Source of the DNA: Paludisphaera mucosa
GTDB lineage: Bacteria; Planctomycetota; Planctomycetia; Isosphaerales; Isosphaeraceae
Assembly (NCBI RefSeq): GCF_029589435.1
Contig: NZ_JARRAG010000002.1
Coordinates: 4,526,001 to 4,590,000, forward strand
DNA length: 64,000 bases
Direction: 5' to 3'
Both the position numbers and the translations under genes were made by a program. How positions within the stretch are numbered: the first letter of the stretch is position 1; each line of letters opens with the position of its first letter. Positions 27,001-34,711 of this stretch are shown piece after piece. The notes under the pieces were generated by a model. The model saw nothing but the letters and a program-made list of their open reading frames with translations, was not told the DNA's origin and ran no database searches.

Positions 27001-27503
27001 CGGCCGCCGCCGCCCATCGACGCCTTGATGATGACGGGGAAGCCCATGGCCTCGGCGACCTTGCGGGCCTCCGGGCCCGGGAGGACCGGCGGGCTCCCCT
27101 TCAACACGGGCACGCCGGCCTGCTCGGCCAGGGTCCGCGCGGCGACCTTGTCGCCGAGCTTGTCGAGGATCTCGGGCGTCGGGCCGACGAAGACGATGCC
27201 GGCCGCGGCGCAGGCGCGGGCGAAGCCGGCGTTCTCGGACAGGAACCCGTAGCCGGGGTGGATCGCGTCGACCCCCTTCTCGACGGCCAGATCGACGATC
27301 GCCTGGATGTTCAGGTAGCTCCGGATGGGCTCGCCGGCCTGGCCGATCTGGTACGCCTCGTCGGCCTTGAGCCGGTGCAGGGCGAATCGGTCCTCGTGCG
27401 AGTAGAGGGCGACCGTGCGGATGCCCAGCTCATGCGCCGAGCGGAAGATGCGGATGGCGATCTCGCCCCGGTTGGCCACCATCAATTTGCGGAACGACGT
27501 CAT
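24045..27503 (-). CDS. pyc: pyruvate carboxylase
   Basis: An 1152-residue single-chain enzyme that makes oxaloacetate from pyruvate, bicarbonate and ATP. Domains in order: biotin carboxylase (residues ~1-450, with the glycine-rich loop GGGGRGMRVV and EVNPRLQVEHTVTE), carboxyltransferase (~540-810, with TFRDAHQSLLATR and the metal-site HTHDIGG), the PYC/OADA domain (~830-1030) and the biotinyl carrier domain at the C-terminus with AMKM, Lys1116 being the biotinylated residue. Length matches the long Pyc form. It precedes birA by 16 bp. It replenishes the TCA cycle and supports gluconeogenesis. Confidence 0.97.
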   Translation of the reverse strand: MTSFRKLMVANRGEIAIRIFRSAHELGIRTVALYSHEDRFALHRLKADEAYQIGQAGEPIRSYLNIQAIVDLAVEKGVDAIHPGYGFLSENAGFARACAAAGIVFVGPTPEILDKLGDKVAARTLAEQAGVPVLKGSPPVLPGPEARKVAEAMGFPVIIKASMGGGGRGMRVVEKAEDFDGALEQARSEAQAAFGCPDAFIEKFIRKAKHIEVQLLGDKHGRLVHLYERDCSIQRRHQKVIEIAPAYNLDEDLRHAICEAALKIGGAVGYENAGTVEFLVDDEAETFSFIEVNPRLQVEHTVTEIVTGVDLVKSQILITQGEPLSNPAIGIDGQDSVHTEGFAIQCRITTEDPANNFTPDYGRITHYRSSGGPGIRLDGGSTTTGAIVTPFYDSLLVKVSCYGRRFVDAASRMERALQEYRIRGVKTNIPFLINVVTNETFLEGRCTTRFIDQTPGLFEFAERRDRATKLLAYIGDVTVNGFPGVKRDPGRNVPSEPAPPAYKHLESPPDGTRQRLKRLGPEGFAKWVREQKPLLVTDTTFRDAHQSLLATRLRTRDMLRVADAYAHRLPQLFSLEMWGGATFDTAMRFLKEDPWERLTALRERIPNILFQMLIRGSNAVGYTSYPDDVVAAFVNAATGAGIDVFRVFDSLNWVPNMGATIEAIRNAGAICEAAICYTGDVLDPGKTKYDLKYYVAMAKDLEKRGTNLIAIKDMAGLCKPFAAVKLIKTLRDEVGVPIHFHTHDIGGAQAASVLMGAEAGLDVADGAVASMSGLTSQPSLNAVVESLRFTGRDTGVDHQTLIDVSRYWDEVRDLYKPFESGPRSPASDLYDLEMPGGQYTNLYQQADALGLSPRWLEVCRSYSEVNAMFGDIVKVTPSSKVVGDMALFLVANNLTPDDVMDPDRELAFPDSVVEFMEGRLGQPPGGFPPALQKRILRDRKPLTDRAAANLPPADFDAIRKKVAEIRGDDEPAEVSDFDVLSYLMYPRVFPDLVAHEKAFSDTSVLPTPVFFYGAEPGEENVFEIEPGKTLIIKLLAVGEPHSDGKRTVFFELNGQPREVEVPDRSLASSVVETPKADPADPMQIGSPLPGLIVGVAVAVGDPVRKGQKLFSIEAMKMETTITAERPGRVAELPARVGLQVKAGDLLLKLVDA

Positions 27504-27575
27504 TCGGATCTTCCCGGCGGGCTGGGGGATGAGCGGCTCGACTCGATCGGGCCGCGATTATCCCAGAACCTCCGG

Positions 27576-28550
27576 TCAGAATTCATCCTCATTTTCCGCC
27601 TGGACCGGATTCTCCAGCGTCCCGATCGTCGCGATCGTCGCCCGCACGCGGTCGCCCGGCTTGAGGAACGTCCCGGTCGACGAGCCCACGCCCGACGGCG
27701 TGCCGGTGGCGATCACGTCGCCCGGCTCCAGGGTGACGAACCGCGAGACGAACGACACCACGGCCGCCACGGGGAAGACCATCTCGGCGGTCGACGCGTC
27801 CTGCTTGACCTGGCCGTTGACCGTCAGCTTGATCGCCAGCGCCTGGGGGTCGGCCACGGCGTCGGCCGAGAGGATGCACGGGCCCATCGGGCAGAACGTG
27901 TCGTGCCACTTGCCGTGGAGCCAGTCGAAGAACTTGTCGCGCTCGCGGGGCTTCCGCCCGGGGTTGGGCCGGAACGACCGGTCGCTGACGTCGTTGACCA
28001 CCGTGTAGCCGGCCACGTAGTCCAGGGCGTCGGCCTCCGCCACGTCGCGGCACCGCTTGCCGACGACGACCCCCAGCTCGCACTCCCAGTCGATCTGGTC
28101 GGGCGAGATCCGGGGGATGACGATCGGGTCGCCGGGGTGGGTGAGCGTCGTGCTCGGCGGCTTCATGAAGACGTAGGGGAACGTCTCGTCGCGCTCGGTC
28201 GACGTGTAGCCGCGCTCGACGAGGTGCTTCGAATAGTTCCCGGCCAGGAAGAGCAGCTTGCCGGGGCTGGGGAGCGGCACCAGGAGCTGCACCTCCTCGC
28301 GCGGGATGGTCAGCTCGTTGAGCGAGATGACGTCCAGCTCCTCGATCCAGTCGTGCAGCCGCCTCGCCTGCTCGTACGACTCGCCGCCCGGGGGCAGGAG
28401 GTCGAGCAGGTCCTCGGTGGCGGCCAGCAGCATCTCGTTGTCGGTCTCGCGGCTGTACATGTCGGCCGCCTGGTCGAGCGGGATCACCACGTTGTCGCCG
28501 TAGAAGCCCGTGAGGATCAGGTCGTCGCAGCGGAATCGACAGACGCGCAT
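27576..28550 (-). CDS. fumarylacetoacetate hydrolase family protein
   Basis: A 324-residue FAH-superfamily enzyme. The N-terminal ~90 residues are variable; residues ~95-320 form the catalytic fold, with FLAGNYSKH, the metal-site region IDWECELGVVVGK, YTVVNDVSDRS and GDVIATGTPSGVG. The family hydrolyses or decarboxylates acyl-pyruvate-type compounds in aromatic or sugar-acid catabolism; examples include acylpyruvases and 2-keto-3-deoxy-L-fuconate enzymes. The substrate cannot be told from sequence. It lies 72 bp upstream of pyc on the same strand. The 238-bp gap on its 5' side holds no gene. Confidence 0.88.
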   Translation of the reverse strand: MRVCRFRCDDLILTGFYGDNVVIPLDQAADMYSRETDNEMLLAATEDLLDLLPPGGESYEQARRLHDWIEELDVISLNELTIPREEVQLLVPLPSPGKLLFLAGNYSKHLVERGYTSTERDETFPYVFMKPPSTTLTHPGDPIVIPRISPDQIDWECELGVVVGKRCRDVAEADALDYVAGYTVVNDVSDRSFRPNPGRKPRERDKFFDWLHGKWHDTFCPMGPCILSADAVADPQALAIKLTVNGQVKQDASTAEMVFPVAAVVSFVSRFVTLEPGDVIATGTPSGVGSSTGTFLKPGDRVRATIATIGTLENPVQAENEDEF

Positions 28551-28788
28551 GATCGTGGCCCCCGACGCCCAGATCGAACCGAGATGTCCCGACGCACGAC
28601 CTCAAGATGAGAGGATGATGGCCTCCAGTGTATCTCGGCCCGACCGCGAGTCCAGAAGCGTCCGATCGCCCCGAGCCTTCCACCGGACGCGAGAACCGCC
28701 CCCCCATCGGCGACGCGATCGGCCTGGGTCGTCCCTTTCGAATCGCCCCGGGGTCGGGGACTCGCCGCACTTCGGAGCCGCGGGGGAT

Positions 28789-29562
28789 TCACGATCTCGG
28801 GTCCTCGGCCGGATCGGGCTCGGGAGGATGGCCGCTCTCGGGCAGGTACTCGCCCAGCAGCTTCCATTCCATGCCGTTCCCCCATCCGGCGCCATGATCG
28901 CTGACGATCCGCCTGCGCGAATCTTCGCCGATCCGATGGCGGCCGAAGGTCAGGAGGGCCAGGATCGATCCCGGCCGCAGGTGTTCGCTGGCCCAGGAGA
29001 GGGGCGAATCGCCGTGGCAGTCCCGGGCCTCGCGATCTGCGCCGTGCTCCAGGAGGAACGAGACGACGGCCTCGTCTCCGTAGGCCGCGGCGCGGTGCAG
29101 GGGCGTCTCGCCCTTCGTGCGGACGTCGCGCATGAACGCGCCGGTCTCTCGATCGGGGATCGTCCGGGCGTTCACGTCGGCACCGTGTTCGACGAGGAGT
29201 CGGACGACGTAGAGGTAGTACGGTCGGCCCGACTTGGCGAGCGCGCCATGGAGGGGGGTCTCGCCGGTGTCGGGCAGGGCGGCGTTCACGTCGGCGCCGT
29301 GCCGAATCAGGAAATCGCAGACTTTCCAGTGCCCGAAGAAGGCGGCGTGGCCGAGTTCCGCGTCGAGCGAAAGGCTGCCGAGGTCGCCGCCCGCCTCCAG
29401 CACCGCCTTCAGCGCCGTCACGTCGTTGTAATAGACGAACCATTGCAACGCCCGGACCGGCCCCTCCTCCAGGACCTCCCGCCAGTCGGGGAGGCACAGG
29501 AGTTCGAAGACGAGGTCGGTGCGGCCGTCGCCGATACGTTCGAGGATTTCTTTCTTGTTCAT
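28789..29562 (-). CDS. ankyrin-repeat protein
   Basis: A 257-residue cytoplasmic protein with four or five ankyrin repeats. The clearest are GHAAFFGHWKVCDFLIRHGA, TPLHGALAKSGRPYYLYVVR, TPLHRAAAYGDEAVVSFLLE and a final SPLSWASEHL, each followed by the expected GADVNA-type loop. Such repeats bind other proteins and often appear in immunity or regulatory roles. No enzymatic domain is present. The neighbour at 29676 is barstar-like, so both could belong to a toxin-immunity remnant, but no toxin is adjacent. Confidence 0.88.
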   Translation of the reverse strand: MNKKEILERIGDGRTDLVFELLCLPDWREVLEEGPVRALQWFVYYNDVTALKAVLEAGGDLGSLSLDAELGHAAFFGHWKVCDFLIRHGADVNAALPDTGETPLHGALAKSGRPYYLYVVRLLVEHGADVNARTIPDRETGAFMRDVRTKGETPLHRAAAYGDEAVVSFLLEHGADREARDCHGDSPLSWASEHLRPGSILALLTFGRHRIGEDSRRRIVSDHGAGWGNGMEWKLLGEYLPESGHPPEPDPAEDPRS

Positions 29563-29675
29563 TCGCCGTCACCTCGTCTCGAACGCGCCGCCAGGGCCGG
29601 GCTCGAAGCCTCATCGGCAGGATAACCCGGGGGGCGCCGGCCGGCAACGCGTCGAGTCGGGACTTCCGCGGGGAT

Positions 29676-30014
29676 TCAGGGATCCTTGAAGTAGGCCAGG
29701 GCCAGGACGGACGCGTCGCCCGCGTCGATCCGCCGCTTGTTCACGAACGCCGCGCAATCGACGATCGCGGCGTACAAGTCGGAACGGCGGCGGTACAGGT
29801 CGGTCGCGTCGCCGAGGTCCAGCACGACGACCTCCCCCGGGGCGACGTGCCACGCGGTCATCTCGGCCGACGGATCGTCGAGATACGACATGCAGTCGAT
29901 CCACGCGTTCATGTTTCGGCCGTAGAAGGGCGGGAAGCCGAACGCCTCGGCGAACGCGTCGTGCAGCGCGTCCTCGTCGGTGATTCGACGGGCGTCGATC
30001 GAGACGAGCCGCAT
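29676..30014 (-). CDS. barstar-family protein
   Basis: A 112-residue protein from ATG 30014. The pattern FAEAFGFPPFYGRNMNAWID then CMSYLDD is the barstar core (a helix, FP-x-FYG-x-N-x-x-A, D). Barstar proteins inhibit barnase-type RNases, and homologues serve as immunity proteins in polymorphic toxin systems. No barnase-like toxin is seen next to it. It lies 38 bp downstream of the sugar-kinase gene on the same strand, possibly by readthrough. Confidence 0.8.
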   Translation of the reverse strand: MRLVSIDARRITDEDALHDAFAEAFGFPPFYGRNMNAWIDCMSYLDDPSAEMTAWHVAPGEVVVLDLGDATDLYRRRSDLYAAIVDCAAFVNKRRIDAGDASVLALAYFKDP

Positions 30015-30052
30015 ACCGCATCCCTCCCCGCCGGGATTCCGCCTGGTTCGAT

Positions 30053-31024
30053 TCAGGCGATCGCCTCGCCGTGGAAGGCGCGGCGGGCGAGGTTGAGGCC
30101 GCCCTGGGCGGGTTCGGCGACGAGGGTGGGGATGGGTTCGTAGCCGCGGCCGCGGAGGTCTTCGAGCAGGGCCTCGGCGAGCAGGGGGGTGGAGACGAGG
30201 AAGCCGCCCGAGAGGCCCAGGGGGAGGGGGCCGGAGATCCAGCCCAGAGATCGTGCGGCGGCGGCGGCGGTCTCGGCGAGGTCGCGGGCGGCGGGGCGGA
30301 TGAGCAGGTCGACGAGCGACGGGTCCTTCGCGGCGGCCGCGATCACGGCCGGGGTCAGGGCGGCGATCCGGGTCCGGTCCATCCCGGGCGCGTAGACGGC
30401 CGAGACGATCTTGCCCGGGCCATCGATCCTGAGGGCCTTGCAGATCGCCTCGGTGAGCGGGTCCAACTCGGGCGGGCGAGGGTCGCGGCCGTCGAGGCGG
30501 CGGGCGACCAGGCGGAGCGCGGCGACGGCCACGGCGAAGGCGCTCCCCTCGTCGCCGAAGGTCGCGCCCCAGCCGCCGGCGCGGGCCTTGCGGCCGTCGG
30601 CGGCGCGGGCGACGGCGATCGAGCCGGTGCCGGCGATCACGCCCACGCCCCAGGCCTCGGGCGTGCCGGCCGCGACCACCAGGTCGCCGTCGTTGACCAG
30701 GACCAGGCGGTCGGCCCAGTTGCCGGCCACCGACCACTCGCCCAGCAGGGCCTTGTCCTCGGGGCGGTCGAACCCGGCCACGCCCAGGCAGGCGACGGCC
30801 ACCGCGCGCGGCCAGAGGCCGGCCGCGGCGAACGCCCCGGCGATCGCCTCCTCCAGGGCCGTGCGGGCCGCGGCCGTGCCGACGGCCTTGGCGTTCGACG
30901 GCCCCGCCTCGCCCCGGCCCACGACCCGGCCGTCGTCCAGGCCGATCAGGGCGACCGTCGAGGTGCCGCCGCCGTCGACGCCCAGGAACAGCACCTCGGC
31001 GGACTCCGATGCGCCTTCGCTCAT
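30053..31024 (-). CDS. BadF/BadG-type N-acetyl-sugar kinase
   Basis: A 323-residue ASKHA-fold kinase from ATG 31024. The phosphate-1 motif DGGGTST is at residues 17-23; GIIAGTGSIAVAR-type (VGVIAGTGSIA) and GWGATFGDEGSAF motifs follow. The family includes GlcNAc kinase and the MurNAc/GlcNAc kinase MurK. Its start overlaps the murQ stop as ATGA, so translation is coupled. A role in phosphorylating GlcNAc and/or MurNAc released from the wall is therefore the best inference; it would make the 6-phosphate that MurQ cleaves if the substrate is MurNAc. Confidence 0.88.
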   Translation of the reverse strand: MSEGASESAEVLFLGVDGGGTSTVALIGLDDGRVVGRGEAGPSNAKAVGTAAARTALEEAIAGAFAAAGLWPRAVAVACLGVAGFDRPEDKALLGEWSVAGNWADRLVLVNDGDLVVAAGTPEAWGVGVIAGTGSIAVARAADGRKARAGGWGATFGDEGSAFAVAVAALRLVARRLDGRDPRPPELDPLTEAICKALRIDGPGKIVSAVYAPGMDRTRIAALTPAVIAAAAKDPSLVDLLIRPAARDLAETAAAAARSLGWISGPLPLGLSGGFLVSTPLLAEALLEDLRGRGYEPIPTLVAEPAQGGLNLARRAFHGEAIA

Positions 31025-31938
31025 AATCGGCTCGCCCCCGTCTTCGCCTCGACGGCCCGCCGCACCTGGCCGCCGTGGGACTCCAGCAACGCCTCGGCCT
31101 CCTCGGGATCCACGCCGGCGAGGTGCGCCGTCAGCGCCACTTTGAGCCGGCCGCCGCTGGCGGCCAGCAGCTCGCCCGCTCGGGCGTCGTCGACCTCGGC
31201 GAGTTCGCGGAGCATCCGGCGGGCCCGGATCCGCAGCTTCTCGTTGACCGGCGTGAAGTCGATCATCCGGTCGCCGAGCGTCTTGCCGATCAGGATCATG
31301 GCCCCGGTGGTGATCATATTCAAGGCCATCTTCGTGGCCGTCCCCGACTTCAGCCGCGTCGAGCCCGCGATCACCTCGGGGCCGACGAGCAGGGCGACGT
31401 CCAGGTCGACCTCGGCGCCGAGCAGGCTGGGTCGGTTGCAGGCGATGCCGACCGTCGCCGCCCCGCGCCGCTTCGCCTCGCGCACGGCCCCCAGGACGTA
31501 GGGGGTCCGGCCCGACGAGGCGATTCCGACCACGACGTCTCGGTCGTCCACGTTCATGGCCGCGATCTCGGCCGCGCCGACGTCGGCGCGGTCCTCGGCC
31601 CCCTCGATCGAGCGGGTCAGGGCGGGGGGGCCGCCGGCGATCAGGCCGACGACCATCTCGGGCGGCGTGCTGAACGTCGGCGGGCATTCGGAGGCGTCGA
31701 GCACGCCCAGGCGGCCCGACGTCCCGGCGCCGACGTAGATCAGCCGGCCGCCGCGGCGGAACCGCTCGGCCGTCCACTCGACGGCCTGGGCGATGTTCGC
31801 GGCCTCGGCCCGCACGGCCGCGACGACCTTGAGGTCCTCGTCGTTCATCAGCTCCACGATCCCCAGCGCCCCGACGGCGTCGATGGCCGTCGAGCGGGGG
31901 TTGCGGGCCTCGGTCAGCAGGTGGTCTTCCAGCGCCAT
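31021..31938 (-). CDS. murQ: N-acetylmuramic acid 6-phosphate etherase
   Basis: A 305-residue cytoplasmic SIS-domain enzyme that removes the D-lactyl ether from MurNAc-6-phosphate to give GlcNAc-6-phosphate. Visible motifs: TEARNPRSTAIDA at the N-terminus, YVGAGTSGRLGVLDASECPP (the signature), EGAEDRADVGAAE and AGSTRLKSGTATK. The C-terminal UBA-like region (VDPEEAEALLESHGGQVR) is typical. The gene sits between a sodium:solute symporter (8 bp upstream) and a sugar kinase (overlapping), a peptidoglycan-recycling operon. Confidence 0.96.
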   Translation of the reverse strand: MALEDHLLTEARNPRSTAIDAVGALGIVELMNDEDLKVVAAVRAEAANIAQAVEWTAERFRRGGRLIYVGAGTSGRLGVLDASECPPTFSTPPEMVVGLIAGGPPALTRSIEGAEDRADVGAAEIAAMNVDDRDVVVGIASSGRTPYVLGAVREAKRRGAATVGIACNRPSLLGAEVDLDVALLVGPEVIAGSTRLKSGTATKMALNMITTGAMILIGKTLGDRMIDFTPVNEKLRIRARRMLRELAEVDDARAGELLAASGGRLKVALTAHLAGVDPEEAEALLESHGGQVRRAVEAKTGASRL

Positions 31939-31946
31939 GATTCGGG

Positions 31947-33416
31947 TCAGCTCGTCGGTTGGAGGGATTCGGAGGCCGGGACGGCCCGGGCGGCGGGGAA
32001 GATCCGGCCGGCGGCCAGGCCGACCAGGAACGTCGTCGTCGAGCCCACCAGCGCGAACCAGGGCCAGGCCAGCGTGGTGCCGAACTTGGCGTACGAGACC
32101 GCCGCGACCCCCGCCGCCATCCCCGTCAGCGCCGCGCCCTGGCCCACGGTTCGGGTCAGGTTGCCGAGCACGAACAGGCCCAACAAAATGCCCGTCGTGA
32201 ACCCGGCGATCGTCAGCGCGTTGGTCACGACGCTCGACTCCAGGCCCGTCGCCCACCAGGCGACCGAGGCCTGCACCGCGCCGAAGGCGACCGTCGCCAG
32301 CCGCGACAGCCGCATCAGCCGGCGCTCGTCGACGTCGCCCGAGATCGGCCGGTACAGGTCGTTGATCAGGGTCGACGCCGAGGCGTTCAACGACCCCGAC
32401 AGCACCCCCATCGCCGACGCGAAGATGGCCGCCACGACCATCCCCTTGATGCCCGTCGGCAGGTATTCCACGATGAACAGCGAGAACGCCTGGTCCGACT
32501 TCGTCAGCGGCGAGGCCGGCGGGAACTGGCCGAAGAACACGTAGAGCGACACGCCGATGAACAGGAAGAGGCCGAACTGGGCCAGCACCACGAACCCGCT
32601 GGCCACCAGCGCCCCGGCCGCCTGCTTCTGCGACCGCGCCGCCAGGTAGCGCTGGACCATCATCTGGTCGGCCCCGTGCGTCGCCGTGTTCAGCACCATG
32701 CCGCCGATCAGGCCGGCCCAGAAGGTGTACGGCTTGGTCAGGTCGAACCGGAAGTCGAACGTCCGGAACTTGCCGGCGGCCGACGCGGTGTCGACGAGCT
32801 GGTTCCAGCCGCCGGGGAGCTTGCCGACCAGGACGTAGAGGGCGATCAGCGCGCCCACGATGTAGACGGTGAACTGGAGCACGTCGGCCCAGATGACGGC
32901 CTTCACGCCGCCGAGGTACGTATACACGATCGTGGCGGTCTCGACGGCGATGATGGCGTACACGATCGGCCAGCCGGTGACGAACGCGAGGACCGTCGCC
33001 GCCAGGAACAGTCGCAGTCCGTCGGCGAGCGTGCGGGTGACCAGGAAGAGGATCGACGCCGTGCGCCGCGTCGCCTGGCCGAAGCGGTTGCCCAGCACCT
33101 GGTACGCGGTCTCGATCTGCCCCCGGAAGTACGACGGCAGCAGGAAGGCCGCGATGATCATCCGGCCCGCGATGTAGCCCATCGGCAGCTGGAGGAACTC
33201 GAAGTCCCCCTTGTACGCCTCGCCCGGGACGCTCAGGAAGGTCACGGTGCTGGTCTCGGTCGCCACGATCGAGATCATCACCGCCCAGGCCGGCATGTTC
33301 CGCTCGCCCAGGAAGTACCCCTTGAGCCCCTGGTCCCCCCGGCCCCCGATCCACCCCCCGAGCGCCGTACACCCCAGGATGTAGACCACGATCACCGCGA
33401 CGTCGATCGGACTCAT
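31947..33416 (-). CDS. sodium:solute symporter (SSS family)
   Basis: A 489-residue membrane transporter from ATG 33416, preferred over the in-frame GTG at 33425 because GAGG lies just upstream of the ATG. About 13 membrane helices are visible. Family features include the MISIVATETSTVTFLSVPG sodium-site helix and SAMGVLSGSLNASAST. Members take up sugars, sialic acid, amino acids or vitamins with Na+. Because it heads an operon with murQ and an amino-sugar kinase, uptake of MurNAc, anhydro-MurNAc or GlcNAc is the likely task; this is inference from context. Confidence 0.9.
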   Translation of the reverse strand: MSPIDVAVIVVYILGCTALGGWIGGRGDQGLKGYFLGERNMPAWAVMISIVATETSTVTFLSVPGEAYKGDFEFLQLPMGYIAGRMIIAAFLLPSYFRGQIETAYQVLGNRFGQATRRTASILFLVTRTLADGLRLFLAATVLAFVTGWPIVYAIIAVETATIVYTYLGGVKAVIWADVLQFTVYIVGALIALYVLVGKLPGGWNQLVDTASAAGKFRTFDFRFDLTKPYTFWAGLIGGMVLNTATHGADQMMVQRYLAARSQKQAAGALVASGFVVLAQFGLFLFIGVSLYVFFGQFPPASPLTKSDQAFSLFIVEYLPTGIKGMVVAAIFASAMGVLSGSLNASASTLINDLYRPISGDVDERRLMRLSRLATVAFGAVQASVAWWATGLESSVVTNALTIAGFTTGILLGLFVLGNLTRTVGQGAALTGMAAGVAAVSYAKFGTTLAWPWFALVGSTTTFLVGLAAGRIFPAARAVPASESLQPTS

Positions 33417-33955
33417 CTGCCTCACCGTTGCTGAATCGATCCGGGATGCCTATCAAGGTCTGTGCGACGCCTTGCGGTCGGGAGAGAGAGGAAGATCTTA
33501 GCACAAGCCCCGCGCGCGTTGCAGCCTCATCGATCACGGCCCCGTCGGCCGCCCCTTCGATGATCGCCATGACTGACGTATCAATGCATCGATAAGTTTC
33601 GAGGAAGCGCCGACCGGGGGGTGGGCCGGCTGCACTCTCTTGCTGGGGAGTCGCTCCGGCCGGCGGCCCCCTGCGCGTGGGACGGGGCCGGTCGCTCGCG
33701 TCCGACGACGCCCACCTCACGGGAGTGCATCTCCGCCTGACCCGGACGGGTCGGCGCGGATCCACCCATGCGCATCATTCGGAAAGTCGCCGTGGAACCC
33801 GCTCTCATCCCGGCGCATTCGCAGGACTTTTCGTGCAGTTCCTGTACTTCGAACCCATCTACCCTCATCTTCTCCTGATTCATGATCCATATCCATTACA
33901 ATACATCTGGCTTATACGCAACGGAATGGGCCCACCAAGTCGGGAGAAGACCGGC
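33417..33955. other. 539-bp divergent intergenic region
   Basis: Separates the symporter operon from the PEP-CTERM gene. The segment 33870-33920 is unusually A/T-rich for this window and likely contains promoter elements for the plus-strand gene, but I cannot point to a clear -35/-10 pair. No coding signal is visible. Confidence 0.45.
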
Positions 33956-34623
33956 ATGGCCATGGTGAACTTTCGTCGCATCGTCCTCGCCTCGCTCGCC
34001 GTCTCCGGCCTCGCCCTGGGGGGCGGGCGTGCCGACGCCGCCTTCCTCAACGGCGTGATCAGCCTCTCGGGCGAGGCCTCGGCCAACGGCCCCATCGTCT
34101 CGATCAACGGTCCCGTCCCCGCGGCCGACCCGTTCGGCCTCGGGCCGATCCTCAGCGTGGGCGCGGGGACCGGCGACTTCCTGGGGACGATCGACCGCGT
34201 CAGCCACGTCGAACCCATGAACACGAACCAGCTTCCCAGCGACGGCGGCCCGAACTTCCTGATCGAATTCGCCCTGGGCGTCGGCATCGAGCCCATCGGC
34301 ACCTTCCGAACCTCGGGGAAGCCCGCCGTCGACCAGCAGAATGAGGGCGCGGGGGGGCTCGCCGACAGCCGGTTGCTGATTTACGACGGCTTCTTCACCC
34401 CGGAGCCCGCCGGCGACCTGGGCGACTTCCAGCGGACCCGATGATCCTGGAGATCCGGTTCACCCAGGTCAGCCCCTTGACTATGATCAATTTCACGGCC
34501 ACGTTCTCCAGCCGCGGGGCGAACGTCCCCGAGCCCATCAGCCTCGTCCTGGCCGGCGTCGGGTTCGTCGGCCTGCTCGGCTTCGCCGTAGCCCGACGCG
34601 GGCTGGGCCGGGTCGTCGGCTGA
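33956..34623 (+). pseudogene. PEP-CTERM protein split by a frameshift
   Basis: The first part (ATG 33956, with GGGAG upstream) has a signal peptide ending near GGRADAAF and runs to a TGA at 34442-34444. The second part, in the next frame from 34441, carries the missing C-terminus: MILEIRFTQVSPLTMINF and then the PEP-CTERM tail NVPEP, a hydrophobic helix and Arg residues. Restoring one C near 34429 joins the frames as GDFPADPMILEIRF. I read this as one gene broken by a 1-bp deletion, real or a sequencing error. As it stands the exported product would lack its sorting tail. Confidence 0.75.
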
Positions 34624-34711
34624 TCGGCCCCCCTCGCGACGGGAGCGGCTTTCCACGCCGGGAACCGCCGAGCGACGGTCCGTCGTCGCGCGGCGATCGG
34701 CGTCGCGAGCG

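Noticed and set aside
23256-28610. A 1784-codon open frame on the plus strand opposite birA, pyc and the FAH gene
   Set aside because: It is the GC-rich antisense shadow of three well-supported minus-strand genes; the protein is low-complexity and has no domain.
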